From positions 102,503-166,502 of the forward strand of contig CAYJLW010000001.1 of NCBI GenBank assembly GCA_964370965.1: 64,000 bases of DNA. Direction: 5' to 3'. Position 1 is the first letter of the stretch. Each line of letters opens with the position of its first letter. Origin of the DNA: CAYJLW01 sp964370965. GTDB taxonomy: Bacteria; Actinomycetota; Acidimicrobiia; UBA2766. This document shows, piece by piece, positions 24,063 to 32,097 of the stretch. Under the pieces are notes generated by a model. It was not told where the DNA came from. It searched no databases and worked only from the letters and a program-made list of their open reading frames with translations. The translations under genes were made by a program, and so were the position numbers.

Positions 24063-25123
24063 ACACCCGGGCCCCGTGGCGGGGCGTCGTCACGGAGTTC
24101 CGCGAGCGGCTCCCCCTGCCCCCTGGTGCCACGGCGGTCTCGCTGCTCGAAGGCGACACGCCCCTCGTGCCGGCACCGGCGCTCGGCGCGGAGATCGGAG
24201 CCGACCTTTGGCTGAAGTTCGAAGGCATGAACCCGACGGGATCCTTCAAGGACCGGGGCATGTGCGTGGCGGTCTCGGGGGCCCTCGCCGAGGGGGCAGA
24301 GGCGATCGTCTGCGCGTCCACGGGGAACACGTCGGCGTCGGCAGCCGCCTATGCCGCCCGGGCGGGGATCGCCTGTGGCGTCGTGCTTCCCGAGGGGGGC
24401 ATCGCTCTGGGCAAGCTCGCCCAGGCGCTCATCCACGGCGCCAGGGTGATTCCGATCCGGGGCAACTTCGACGACGCCCTCCGCATCGCCCGGGAGCTGG
24501 CCGCCTCGGGACAGGTGACGCTGGTGAACTCCGTGAACCCGCTGCGCATCGAGGGGCAGAAGACCGTGGCGTTCGAGGTCGTCGAGGCGCTCGGCGGGCG
24601 CGCCCCCGACGTCCACTGCCTGCCGGTCGGCAACGCCGGGAACATCACGGCCGCCTGGCTGGGCTACACGGAGGCCGTCGAGATCTACGGACTCGGTGAG
24701 CGCCCCCGCATGTGGGGGGCGCAGGCGGCGGGGGCGGCCCCGATCGTCCGGGGAGAGCGGGTGGAGCGGCCCCAGACGATCGCGTCCGCGATCCGCATCG
24801 GCAACCCGGCGTCCTGGGACACGGCGGTGGAGGCCCGCGACCGCTCTGGGGGCTGCATCGAGGCGGTCACCGACGCCGAGATCCTCGCCGCCTACAGGAA
24901 GCTCGCCACCAGTGAGGGCGTCTTCTGCGAGCCGGCGTCAGCGGCATCGGTGGCCCTGCTCTCGGCGAAGGCGGGCCGGGGCGAGATCCCCCCGGGGGCC
25001 ACGATCGTCGCCACCCTCACCGGCCACGGCCTCAAGGACCCGGAGCGCACAGTGCAGGAGATCAGCGTTCCCGATGCCGTGGACGCCACCGTGGAGGCGG
25101 TCGCGTCCGGCCTCGGCCTGTGA
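24059..25123 (+). CDS. thrC: Threonine synthase
   Basis: PLP-dependent beta,gamma-replacement that turns O-phosphohomoserine into threonine. The fold II PLP lysine is Lys64 in MNPTGSFKDRGM. ASTGNTSASAAAYAARAG is the substrate/phosphate loop, LPVGNAGNITAAW is the PLP-phosphate GNAGN loop, and FCEPASAASVALL is conserved near the C-terminus. It has 354 aa, the short class typical of actinobacteria. GTG 24059 overlaps the hom stop. No thrB (homoserine kinase) follows here, so that gene must be elsewhere. The operon ends at an inverted repeat before convergent mobA. Confidence 0.96.
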   Translation: MNTRAPWRGVVTEFRERLPLPPGATAVSLLEGDTPLVPAPALGAEIGADLWLKFEGMNPTGSFKDRGMCVAVSGALAEGAEAIVCASTGNTSASAAAYAARAGIACGVVLPEGGIALGKLAQALIHGARVIPIRGNFDDALRIARELAASGQVTLVNSVNPLRIEGQKTVAFEVVEALGGRAPDVHCLPVGNAGNITAAWLGYTEAVEIYGLGERPRMWGAQAAGAAPIVRGERVERPQTIASAIRIGNPASWDTAVEARDRSGGCIEAVTDAEILAAYRKLATSEGVFCEPASAASVALLSAKAGRGEIPPGATIVATLTGHGLKDPERTVQEISVPDAVDATVEAVASGLGL

Positions 25124-25138
25124 GGACGCGACGCCTGC

Positions 25139-25174
25139 GGCTGTCTCACAGCTCACGTACGTGGGGTGTGAGCC
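25139..25174. terminator. Inverted repeats between thrC and mobA
   Basis: CTCACA (25145-25150) pairs with TGTGAG (25167-25172), enclosing a 10-bp palindrome, CACGTACGTG (25154-25163). GGCT/AGCC flank the outside with a 2-nt bulge. It sits in the 76-bp gap of two convergent genes, as a bidirectional terminator would. Confidence 0.45.
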
Positions 25175-25199
25175 GTCGACGTCGTCGTGAGGCGCCGGG

Positions 25200-25775
25200 T
25201 CACGACCCTTCGAACGGCCTCACGTGCTCCATGTCCTCGGGCCAGTCCACGTCGAGGAAGGAACGACCGTCGGGGTCGTCCGCCTTCCATTCGTCCTCCC
25301 CGATCCAGAGGACGTCGACCGCGTCCAGGAGCGCCTGCAGGCGGCGCTCGCCGTCCTCGAGGAGGGCCGCCGCCTTCTCGGCCAGGGCTGTGGCGTAGAC
25401 GGCGACCAGCCACTCGGGGCCATGCGGGCCGACGGGCACGACCGCGTCCGCCTCACGCCGGCGGGCGAGGAGCCGCCCGAGTAGCGGGCGCACGAGAAGC
25501 GGGTGGTCGCAGCCGAGGACGAGGGCGTGGCGGGTGCCGACGCGGGCGAGGCCGTGGGCGAGACCGGACAGGGGGCCCTCGTAGCGGACGGGTTCGAGGT
25601 CGTGGCGGTACCCGGGGGGCGCCCAAGGGCCCACGACGAGCAGTTCGTCGACGAGGGGGGCGACGGCGTCGACGGTCCCCTCCAAGAGGGTGCGGCCCCG
25701 GAAGGGCATACGCGACTTGTCCTCCCCCATCCGGGAGGACCGGCCACCGGAGAGGACCACCGCACCTGTCGTCAT
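25200..25775 (-). CDS. mobA: Molybdenum cofactor guanylyltransferase-like protein
   Basis: Transfers GMP from GTP to molybdopterin cofactor to make the MGD form. The nucleotidyltransferase start LSGGRSSRMGEDKSRMPFRG is diagnostic: G-rich loop, catalytic Arg and the Lys contacting the nucleotide. PLSGLAHGLARVG and the metal-binding LGCDHPLL block follow as in MobA. It has 191 aa, normal. ATG 25775 lies 6 nt after TAGAAC(T), so the message is likely leaderless. Some paralogues in this fold act on other pterin cofactors, such as CofC-like or MocA proteins; the motif set favours MobA. No molybdoenzyme gene lies nearby. Confidence 0.85.
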   Translation of the reverse strand: MTTGAVVLSGGRSSRMGEDKSRMPFRGRTLLEGTVDAVAPLVDELLVVGPWAPPGYRHDLEPVRYEGPLSGLAHGLARVGTRHALVLGCDHPLLVRPLLGRLLARRREADAVVPVGPHGPEWLVAVYATALAEKAAALLEDGERRLQALLDAVDVLWIGEDEWKADDPDGRSFLDVDWPEDMEHVRPFEGS

Positions 25776-25781
25776 GGCGGA

Positions 25782-25893
25782 GTTCTAGCGCGGGCGCGAG
25801 CCCGACAGGTCTCACGGACCCCGTCACCGGCCCCTGCACCCTCGCGGAAGTCCGTCCGGCCGGGTCGGTGACTGCGCGGCTGCTCCCTACACT
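25782..25893. promoter_or_regulatory. Divergent leaderless promoters for mobA and the PIG-V-like gene
   Basis: TAGAAC(T) at 25782-25787 (minus strand) is 6 nt from mobA ATG 25775. TACACT at 25888-25893 (plus strand) is 7 nt from GTG 25901. Confidence 0.5.
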
Positions 25894-25900
25894 GGCGGTC

Positions 25901-26974
25901 GTGCCCGATGCGGCCGTCCGCCCCCGTGTCCTGCCCGGCCTCTGGTTCCCGCTCGCTGTCTTCGGCATCTGGCGGGTGCTGCAGGCCGTCGCGGTCTGGG
26001 CTTTCGGCGGCGACCCGGTGCAGGCGGTGTACAGATGGGACGGCGGCTGGTACCGCTGGATCCTGGAACACGGCTACGCCTTCCGTCCCGACCGGGGCGC
26101 CGAGCAGCCCAGCGCATTCTTCCCCCTCGTGCCGTGGGCCGTGCGGGGTGTCCGGGCCGTCGTACGTTCGCAACTGGTCGCCGTCCACGTGGTCGCCAAT
26201 GCCGCCGCCGGGGCGGCCTTCTGCGCCGTCTGGGGGGCCGTGCGGGAGTGGCGCGACGAACGTGTGGCCCGCCGGGCAGTCTTGGCCCTGGCGCTGTTCC
26301 CGACGTCGCTGTTCCTGTGGTGCTTCTACAGCGAGGCGGCCTTCGTGGCGCTCTCCGCCGGGGCCCTCTGGGCCGCGACGCGGCGGCGCCCCGTTCTCTG
26401 CGGCGTGCTGTGCGCGGCCGGCGCCATGTCGCGGGTGCCAGGCGTGCTCGTCGTGCCCGTGGCGGCCTGGACATACGTGCAAGCGGGGGGAAGGCGTCCC
26501 CGGGCGGCGTGGTGCGCCCTCGGCCTCCTCGGGCTCGTGCCCGTGCTCGTCGCCCAGGGCGTCCAGGCCGGCGACCCATTCGCGTTCGTCGGTGCCGGGG
26601 CCGCCTGGGGCCGTCACCTGGCGCCGCCGTGGGAGGTGTTCCGGACCGGCCTCGACTTCATCCTGAACGGGAGTGGGGGCTACCGGGTCGTCACCGCCGC
26701 CGATCTCGTCGCGGCCCTGACGTTCGTCGGGGTGGGGCTCTGGATGTTCCGGCGTTGGCCTGCACCGGCGGGGGCGTGGACCCTGCTCATGGTCGCCGTA
26801 CCCTTGTTCACGGCGACTTCGGTGAGCCTCGCCCGCTACGTCCTCGCCGCCTGGCCGGCCTTCGGTGCCGCCGGGGACCTGCCCCCGTGGGCGCGGCGGG
26901 CAGGAGCCGGCGTGCTCGCGATCCTGTCGGTGGTCGTGTTGCGCGAGTTCGCCAAGGGGGGCTTCGTGGGGTAG
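25901..26974 (+). CDS. PIG-V-like membrane mannosyltransferase (GT-C fold)
   Basis: Predicted polytopic glycosyltransferase that uses a polyprenyl-phosphate sugar on the outer face of the membrane. The first extracytoplasmic loop has the PIG-V signature YRWDGGWYRWILEHGY, with the catalytic-type Asp between two Trp residues. QPSAFFPLVPW, ALFPTSLFLWCFYSEAAFVALSAGALWA and MSRVPGVLV are further conserved segments of this family. About nine hydrophobic helices fit in 357 aa. GTG 25901 is 7 nt after TACACT and starts the first helix region; longer in-frame sequence upstream runs antisense through mobA. The acceptor, perhaps a lipoglycan or glycoprotein, is not known. It lies just before the surface-glycan locus. 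Confidence 0.8.
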   Translation: MPDAAVRPRVLPGLWFPLAVFGIWRVLQAVAVWAFGGDPVQAVYRWDGGWYRWILEHGYAFRPDRGAEQPSAFFPLVPWAVRGVRAVVRSQLVAVHVVANAAAGAAFCAVWGAVREWRDERVARRAVLALALFPTSLFLWCFYSEAAFVALSAGALWAATRRRPVLCGVLCAAGAMSRVPGVLVVPVAAWTYVQAGGRRPRAAWCALGLLGLVPVLVAQGVQAGDPFAFVGAGAAWGRHLAPPWEVFRTGLDFILNGSGGYRVVTAADLVAALTFVGVGLWMFRRWPAPAGAWTLLMVAVPLFTATSVSLARYVLAAWPAFGAAGDLPPWARRAGAGVLAILSVVVLREFAKGGFVG

Positions 26975-27009
26975 GCGCCTGTCCAGGGGGGGCTGCGGCG
27001 CCTCCGCCG
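26973..27009. terminator. Inverted repeat at the end of the PIG-V-like gene
   Basis: AGGCGCC (26973-26979) and GGCGCCT (26997-27003) form a 7-bp stem that overlaps the TAG stop codon. A second small hairpin, CGGCG-cctc-CGCCG (26996-27009), competes with it. The gap separates convergent genes. Confidence 0.4.
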
Positions 27010-27027
27010 AATCCGCACCCGGTTCGG

Positions 27028-27453
27028 TCAGGCCAGCTTCACGGCGGCGAGGACGAGGCCGGCGGTGCCGAACGCGAGGCCGATGTTCGCGGCGAGCACG
27101 CGGGTGCCGAGGGCAGCGAAGCGGTTCTCCACGTGAGCGAAGCGGGTCTCCATCTGGGCGAAGCGACCGTCCATCTCGCCCCTCAGCTCCGAGATCTTCC
27201 CCTCGACGCCGGCGAAGCGGTTCTCCACCCGAGCGAAGCCGGTCTCCACGGCGGCGAAGCGCTGGTCCATCTCGCCTCGCAGGAGGGCGATCTCGCCGCG
27301 CAGGCTCGTGCCGAGGGCCTCGACGTCGGCCCGCCGGGCGAGGTCGTTCCAGTCGTATGGCGGAAGTGATTCCATGAGCGTGGACGCTGGTCCGTCGCCT
27401 ATCTCGGTGCGGAGGGCCTCGAAGAGCTCCCGCCGTTCGCGATCTGTGGGCAT
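27028..27453 (-). CDS. Small coiled-coil protein with C-terminal membrane anchor
   Basis: Function unknown. The N-terminal half (TDRERRELFEALRTEIGDGPASTLMESLPP) is followed by a heptad/undecad coiled coil made of near-repeats: LRGEMDQRFAAVETGFARVENRFAGVE, then LRGEMDGRFAQMETRFAHVENRFAALG. The last 20 residues are hydrophobic and probably insert in the membrane. This layout recalls DUF1640/CCDC90-type proteins with a coiled coil before a C-terminal anchor. I start at ATG 27453, where GGGAG lies 5 nt upstream; GTG 27477 is an alternative. It has 141 aa. It stands alone between the PIG-V-like gene and the first glycosyltransferase, and similar small proteins are common in actinobacteria. Confidence 0.7.
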   Translation of the reverse strand: MPTDRERRELFEALRTEIGDGPASTLMESLPPYDWNDLARRADVEALGTSLRGEIALLRGEMDQRFAAVETGFARVENRFAGVEGKISELRGEMDGRFAQMETRFAHVENRFAALGTRVLAANIGLAFGTAGLVLAAVKLA

Positions 27454-27551
27454 CGTTGCTCCCAGGGTCGCAGTCACGCTGTGGTGACACGTTCGGGGGA
27501 AGTTCCAGGTGGCCTACCGGAGCCTCATCGTAGCGCCCACCTCCGACGTGT

Positions 27552-28694
27552 TCACCCGCCGGAAGCGGCATCGGCGTACACGTCCCTTGTGGCCCGCACG
27601 CAGGCCTCCCATGTGAACGCGGCTGCCCGCTCCCGCCCCCGGCGGGCCATGCGGATCCGTTCCGCCGGGTCAGAGAGGACGGCGACGATCGCCGCGGCCC
27701 ACGCCTCCGGGTCCCGGGGGGCCAGGAGGCGGGCGGCGTCCCCGGCCACCTCCGGCAGCGACCCCGTGTCCGAGCAGACGACGGGCGTGCCGCACGCCAT
27801 CGCCTCCAGCACGGGGAGGCCGAATCCCTCTGCCAGGCTGGGCAGGACGAAGACGCCCGCTCCGGCGTAGAGCGCGGCGAGGTCGTCCTCGCCGACCCGC
27901 CCGAGCCTGCGCACGTCGCCCGAGGCCTCCAGGGCCCCGAGGCGTTCTTCCACGCCCGAGGCAGCCCAGCCCGCCACTCCGGTGAGGACGAGGCGGTGCG
28001 GGAGACCGGCCTCCCGGCGGGCGGCCGCGAAGGCGTCGAGCAGCAGGGGGACGTTCTTGCGGGGCTCGAGCGTGCCCGTCCAGAGGACGTAGGGCCTCTC
28101 GCCCACCCCGAGTCGGCTCAGGGCGCCGGCGGTGACGTCCTCAGCGGGCGCGGACATGTCACAGCCCATGGGGACGACGCGGATGCGGCCGGGGTCGAAG
28201 CCGCCCGCCGCCCGCACGTCGGCGGCGACGGCCTCCGACGGGCAGATCACGAGGCGGGCCCGGCGGCCGGCGGCGGCGAGGCCGCGGCGGTGGAACCAGC
28301 GGCCCCGGCCCGGGTAGGTCTCCGGGAACTGGGCGGGGAAGAGGTCGTGAACGGTGGCGACGAGGGGCGTGTCCCCCACGGCCGGGACGGCGAGGGAGGG
28401 GGCGTGGACGGCGTCGAGCCCCCGCAGCCGGGTCGAGCACCACGCCAGCCTGGGGATGCCGAGGAGGTGCCAGGCGTCATAGAGCAGGGGGCGGGGGAGC
28501 GGAAGTACGACGGTGTCACCGGCGGCGGGGTCGACTGCGGCCCGCACGGCGGCGGGGGGGTGCCGAGCGCAGAAGGGGACCCAGGCGTCGTCGGGGAACA
28601 GGCGCGGGAGTAGGGTGAGGAGCCGGTCTGTGTACCGCCCGATCCCGCCGGGCGCCGGCTGCAGCAACTGCTCGACGTTGATGGCTACGCGCAT
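27552..28694 (-). CDS. Glycosyltransferase family 4
   Basis: Retaining GT-B glycosyltransferase acting at the cytoplasmic face on a lipid-linked glycan; sugar unknown. The N-domain begins MRVAINVEQLLQPAPGGIGRYTDRL, with the usual glycine-rich acceptor loop. Donor-domain blocks are VLWTGTLEPRKNVPLLLDAFAAAR, VRRLGRVGEDDLAALYAGA and the EX7E-type LAEGFGLPVLEAMACGTPVV, which contacts the nucleotide sugar. It has 380 aa. ATG 28694 starts the conserved fold; ATG 28712 would add six residues. The start codon overlaps that of the divergent fused glycosyltransferase by two bases. It resembles mannosyl- or rhamnosyltransferases of O-antigen loci. Confidence 0.88.
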   Translation of the reverse strand: MRVAINVEQLLQPAPGGIGRYTDRLLTLLPRLFPDDAWVPFCARHPPAAVRAAVDPAAGDTVVLPLPRPLLYDAWHLLGIPRLAWCSTRLRGLDAVHAPSLAVPAVGDTPLVATVHDLFPAQFPETYPGRGRWFHRRGLAAAGRRARLVICPSEAVAADVRAAGGFDPGRIRVVPMGCDMSAPAEDVTAGALSRLGVGERPYVLWTGTLEPRKNVPLLLDAFAAARREAGLPHRLVLTGVAGWAASGVEERLGALEASGDVRRLGRVGEDDLAALYAGAGVFVLPSLAEGFGLPVLEAMACGTPVVCSDTGSLPEVAGDAARLLAPRDPEAWAAAIVAVLSDPAERIRMARRGRERAAAFTWEACVRATRDVYADAASGG

Positions 28695-28695
28695 G
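28692..28695. other. Overlapping divergent start codons (CATG)
   Basis: CATG contains the ATG of the plus-strand fused glycosyltransferase (28693) and, on the complement, the ATG of the minus-strand GT4 gene (28694). There is no intergenic DNA, so each promoter must lie inside the other's coding sequence. The minus-strand gene has a GAAGAGG ribosome-binding site about 9 nt upstream; none is clear for the other. Confidence 0.5.
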
Positions 28696-30987
28696 GTCCG
28701 AATCCTCTTCATTCAACCCGTTGCCGAGGCCGGCGGGTCGGACCATTGCCTCTTGCGCATGATCAGGGCCCTGCCCCGGGACCGTTTCGAGTGCCACGTC
28801 GCCCAGCCCGCCCCCGGGCCCCTCGCCGCGGAGCTCGCGGCGGCGGGGGCCACGATCCACACCGTCCCGATGCGCCGCATCACGACGGGTGGCGGCCCCG
28901 GGTGGTGGGTGCTCTACGCCCTGGGCTGGCCGCTGGCGGTGTGGCGCCTCGCCCGCCTCGCCCGCCGCCTCGGTGCCGACGTCGTGCACACGAACTCGCT
29001 GCACTCCTGGTACGGCTGGGCGGTCGCCCGCCTCGTCGGCGTCCCCCACGTCTGGCACGCCCGGGAGATCACCGTGCAGTCCGGGGCCGCCCTCCGCCTC
29101 GAACGCTTCCTCTGCCGGCGCTTCGCCGATCGGGTCGTGGCCATGTCCTATGCCATCGCGGGCCAACTCGACCCGGCGAACGTCGTGGTCGTCTACGACG
29201 ACGTCACCCCGGGGGAGTTCTCCCCCGACCGGGCGGGGCGGTTCCGCCGCGACGCCGGGATCCCCGACGACGCCCCGCTCGTGGGCAGCGTGGGGCGGAT
29301 CGACACCTGGAAGGGCGTCGACGTCCTCCTCGACGCCTTCGCTCTCGTGAAGGAACGTGTCCCCGGCGCCCACCTCGTCGTCGTGGGCCCCGCCGTGGCG
29401 GGCAAGGAGGACTACGCCGCCGCCCTGGAGCGGCACGCCGCGGGGATCCCCGACGTCCACTGGGCGGGCTCCCGTAGGGACGCCCCGGACGTCTTCGCCG
29501 ACCTCGACGTCTTCGTCCTGGCCTCCACCGAACCCGAGCCCTACGGCCTCGTCGTGGTCGAGGCCCTCGCGAGTGGCGCCCGTGCCGTCGTCACCGACCA
29601 CGGCGGCGCCGCTGAGATCGCCGTTCGGGCACCCGGCCACGCCCGCCTCGTCCCGCCCCGGGACCCGGCCGCTCTTGCAGACGTCCTTGCTGCCGAACTC
29701 GCCGGCCTCGGTGCCACGTCGACGGCGTCGCGCCGGGCCCGGCCCCCGGCCTGGACGCCGGTCACGCCGGACTACGCCGAGGTCTACCGGCCGTCCGTCC
29801 CCGCCGCCGGCCGCGACCGCTCCGACGTCACGGCCGTCGTCTTGAACTACGGGGGGCCTTCCGACGTCCTCGGTGCCTGCATCGACTCCCTCCTCGCGCA
29901 GACGCACCCCGTCGACGTCCTCTTGGTGGACAACCGTTCGCCGCAGAACCTCGACGCCGTCGAGGGCGTCATGCGCCGCCATCCCGAGGTCCGCCTGCTC
30001 CGCCTCACGCGCAACTTCGGCTACGCGGGCGGCATGAACCCCGGCATCGCCGCCGTCTCCACGCCGTACCTGATGCCGGTGAACAACGACGCCCGCCTGG
30101 CTCCGGACGCCACGGCCGAGATGCTCGCCGTCCTCGACGCCGGCGGCGACGAGGTCGTCGGCGCCTGCCCGAAGATCGTCTTCGAGTCCGCTCCCCACCT
30201 CGTGGACTCCGTGGGGAACCTCATCCGCCCTAACGGCGTGGCCTTCAACCTCGGGATCGGCCAGTGTGACGTGGGGCAGTTCGACCGGAGCGAGGCTGTC
30301 TTCGGGGCGTGCTTCGCCGCCACGCTCCTGCGCCGGCGGGCATTCGACCCCGGCGACGTCGGCCCGCTCGACGAGGCGTACTTCATGTACTTCGAGGACG
30401 TCGACTGGTGTTTCCGCGCCGGCGCCCTCGGCCACCGTTTCCTCACGGCGCCGGGTGCCGTCGTCCACCACATGCACTCGCTGTCGACCCGCCAGCAGGA
30501 GTTCGGGTTCAAGTACCACCTCATCCAGCGCAACCACATGCGCACGGCGATCAAGGACTTCGAGGCCCGCCACGCCGCCTGGACCGTGTTCCGCCGCTGT
30601 CTCACGCTCGCCTACAGACTCGCGTTCGGGCCCTGGCGCCGCCCCAGCCTCGACGCCTTGGCCGACACGGTGAAGGGCCTGCCGGCCATGCTCGCCGAGC
30701 GTCGGCGGCTGCAGCGGCGCCGCCGCGTCCCGGACCGCACCCTCTTCGCCTTCGCCGAGGGCGAGACCCCTTACTTCGACTCGATCAACTACGAACCGAT
30801 GACGTCCGCGGACGTCCTCTCCGCCATGTACGGCCGCCGCTACCGCATCACACAGGACGACGCCGACCGCCGCATCTCCGAGGCGGCCCGCGCCCGCCGG
30901 GCGCGGGCCCGCCAGGAGCTCGTCCCTCTCGTCGCCGGGGAGCCCGACTACGTGAAGGACATGGTCGCAGGCCTGGGAGGCCGCTGA
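28693..30987 (+). CDS. Fused glycosyltransferase: GT4 domain plus GT2 domain
   Basis: Two sugar-transfer modules in one 764-aa protein. Residues about 1-375 are GT-B/GT4: VRILFIQPVAEAGGSDHCLLRMI, VGSVGRIDTWKGVDVLLDAF, and the donor motif TEPEPYGLVVVEALASG. Residues about 390-640 are a GT-A/GT2 domain like rhamnosyltransferases: TAVVLNYGGPSDVLGACIDSLLAQ, LVDNRSPQN, LTRNFGYAGGMNPGIA, a DxD-like NNDARLAPD, and YFMYFEDVDWCFRAGALGHRF. A basic tail with RRRR blocks may bind the membrane or a partner. One protein could add two successive residues of the repeat. Family members with this order are known in surface-polysaccharide loci; the sugars cannot be read from sequence. Confidence 0.88.
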   Translation: MVRILFIQPVAEAGGSDHCLLRMIRALPRDRFECHVAQPAPGPLAAELAAAGATIHTVPMRRITTGGGPGWWVLYALGWPLAVWRLARLARRLGADVVHTNSLHSWYGWAVARLVGVPHVWHAREITVQSGAALRLERFLCRRFADRVVAMSYAIAGQLDPANVVVVYDDVTPGEFSPDRAGRFRRDAGIPDDAPLVGSVGRIDTWKGVDVLLDAFALVKERVPGAHLVVVGPAVAGKEDYAAALERHAAGIPDVHWAGSRRDAPDVFADLDVFVLASTEPEPYGLVVVEALASGARAVVTDHGGAAEIAVRAPGHARLVPPRDPAALADVLAAELAGLGATSTASRRARPPAWTPVTPDYAEVYRPSVPAAGRDRSDVTAVVLNYGGPSDVLGACIDSLLAQTHPVDVLLVDNRSPQNLDAVEGVMRRHPEVRLLRLTRNFGYAGGMNPGIAAVSTPYLMPVNNDARLAPDATAEMLAVLDAGGDEVVGACPKIVFESAPHLVDSVGNLIRPNGVAFNLGIGQCDVGQFDRSEAVFGACFAATLLRRRAFDPGDVGPLDEAYFMYFEDVDWCFRAGALGHRFLTAPGAVVHHMHSLSTRQQEFGFKYHLIQRNHMRTAIKDFEARHAAWTVFRRCLTLAYRLAFGPWRRPSLDALADTVKGLPAMLAERRRLQRRRRVPDRTLFAFAEGETPYFDSINYEPMTSADVLSAMYGRRYRITQDDADRRISEAARARRARARQELVPLVAGEPDYVKDMVAGLGGR

Positions 30988-31001
30988 GGCGACTGCTTCG
31001 C

Positions 31002-31007
31002 TACCCT
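31002..31007 (+). promoter_or_regulatory. Leaderless-type -10 element of rmlA
   Basis: TACCCT ends 8 nt before GTG 31016, 15 nt after the preceding stop codon. Confidence 0.55.
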
Positions 31008-31015
31008 TTCAGGCT

Positions 31016-32080
31016 GTGAAAGCCCTCGTTCTCGCCGGCGGCAGCGGCACGCGTCTCCGGCCCATCACCCACACGTCCGCGAAGCAGCTCGTCCCGCTGG
31101 CGAACAAGCCCATCCTCTTCTACGGGATCGAGGCGATCGCCGCCGCCGGCATCCGCGAGGTCGGCATCATCGTGGGCGAGACCCGCGCTGAGGTCGAGGA
31201 GGCCGTCGGCGACGGGTCTCGCTGGGGCATAGACGTCACCTACATCCCCCAGGACGCCCCCCTCGGCCTCGCCCACTGCGTCCTCATCGCCCGGGACTTC
31301 CTCGGCGACGACCCCTTCGTCATGTACCTGGGCGACAACTTCATCGTCGAAGGGGTGAAGGCTTTCGTCGAGGAGTTCCAGCGGGAGCGGCCCAACGCTC
31401 AGATCCTCCTCACCAAGGTGGAGCACCCCGAGCAGTTCGGCGTCGCCGAGCTCGACGCCGACGGCCGCGTCGTGCGCCTCGTGGAGAAGCCCAAGGACCC
31501 GCCTTCGGACCTCGCCCTCGTGGGCGTCTACCTCTTCGACGCCTCGATCCACGAGGCCGTGCGGGCGATCGAGCCGTCCTGGCGTGACGAGCTCGAGATC
31601 ACCGACGCCATCCAGTGGCTCATGGACAACGGCCGCACGGTGCGCCCCCACATCATCACGGGCTGGTGGATCGACACCGGAAGGGTCGAGGACCTCCTGG
31701 AGGCGAACCGCATCGTCCTGGACATGACCGAGGGCGACATACGGGGTAGCGTCGACGGCGACTCCCGCGTCGTGGGCCGGGTCGTGATCGAGGAGGGCGC
31801 GGAGCTGATTCGCTCCGTGGTGCGCGGCCCCGCCATCATCGGGGAGCGTACGAGGCTTGTGGACAGCTACGTGGGCCCGTACAGCGCAGTCGCCTACGAG
31901 TGCGAGATCGTCGATTCCGAGATCGAGCACTCGATAGTCCTCGAGCAGTCCCGCATCCACGGGATCCGCCGCATCGAGGACAGCCTCATCGGCAAGAACG
32001 TGGCGGTGGGGCGGTCCCAGGAGCAGCCGCAGGCGTTCCGGCTCATGCTCGGGGACCACTCTCAAGTCAAGGTCGTCTAG
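31016..32080 (+). CDS. rmlA: Glucose-1-phosphate thymidylyltransferase, long form
   Basis: Makes dTDP-glucose from dTTP and glucose-1-phosphate, the entry to dTDP-deoxysugars. The nucleotidyltransferase loop LAGGSGTRLRPITHTSAKQLVPLANKPI begins the protein; YLGDNFI carries the metal-binding Asp; VEKPKDPPSDLALVGVYLF and GWWIDTGRVEDLLEANR follow. A C-terminal stretch of about 100 residues forms a left-handed beta-helix (SRVVGRVVIEEGAELIRSVVRGP). At 354 aa it is the long RmlA type common in actinobacteria. The start is GTG 31016. rmlB follows after 17 nt, but rmlC and rmlD are not in this window, so the end product may be a 4-keto-derived or amino sugar made elsewhere. Confidence 0.92.
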   Translation: MKALVLAGGSGTRLRPITHTSAKQLVPLANKPILFYGIEAIAAAGIREVGIIVGETRAEVEEAVGDGSRWGIDVTYIPQDAPLGLAHCVLIARDFLGDDPFVMYLGDNFIVEGVKAFVEEFQRERPNAQILLTKVEHPEQFGVAELDADGRVVRLVEKPKDPPSDLALVGVYLFDASIHEAVRAIEPSWRDELEITDAIQWLMDNGRTVRPHIITGWWIDTGRVEDLLEANRIVLDMTEGDIRGSVDGDSRVVGRVVIEEGAELIRSVVRGPAIIGERTRLVDSYVGPYSAVAYECEIVDSEIEHSIVLEQSRIHGIRRIEDSLIGKNVAVGRSQEQPQAFRLMLGDHSQVKVV

Positions 32081-32097
32081 AAGCAAGCGAGGTTGTC

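Noticed and set aside
28516..30573. A 685-codon minus-strand open frame opposite the fused glycosyltransferase
   Set aside because: Shadow of codon-position GC bias. The plus-strand GT4-GT2 motifs are unambiguous.
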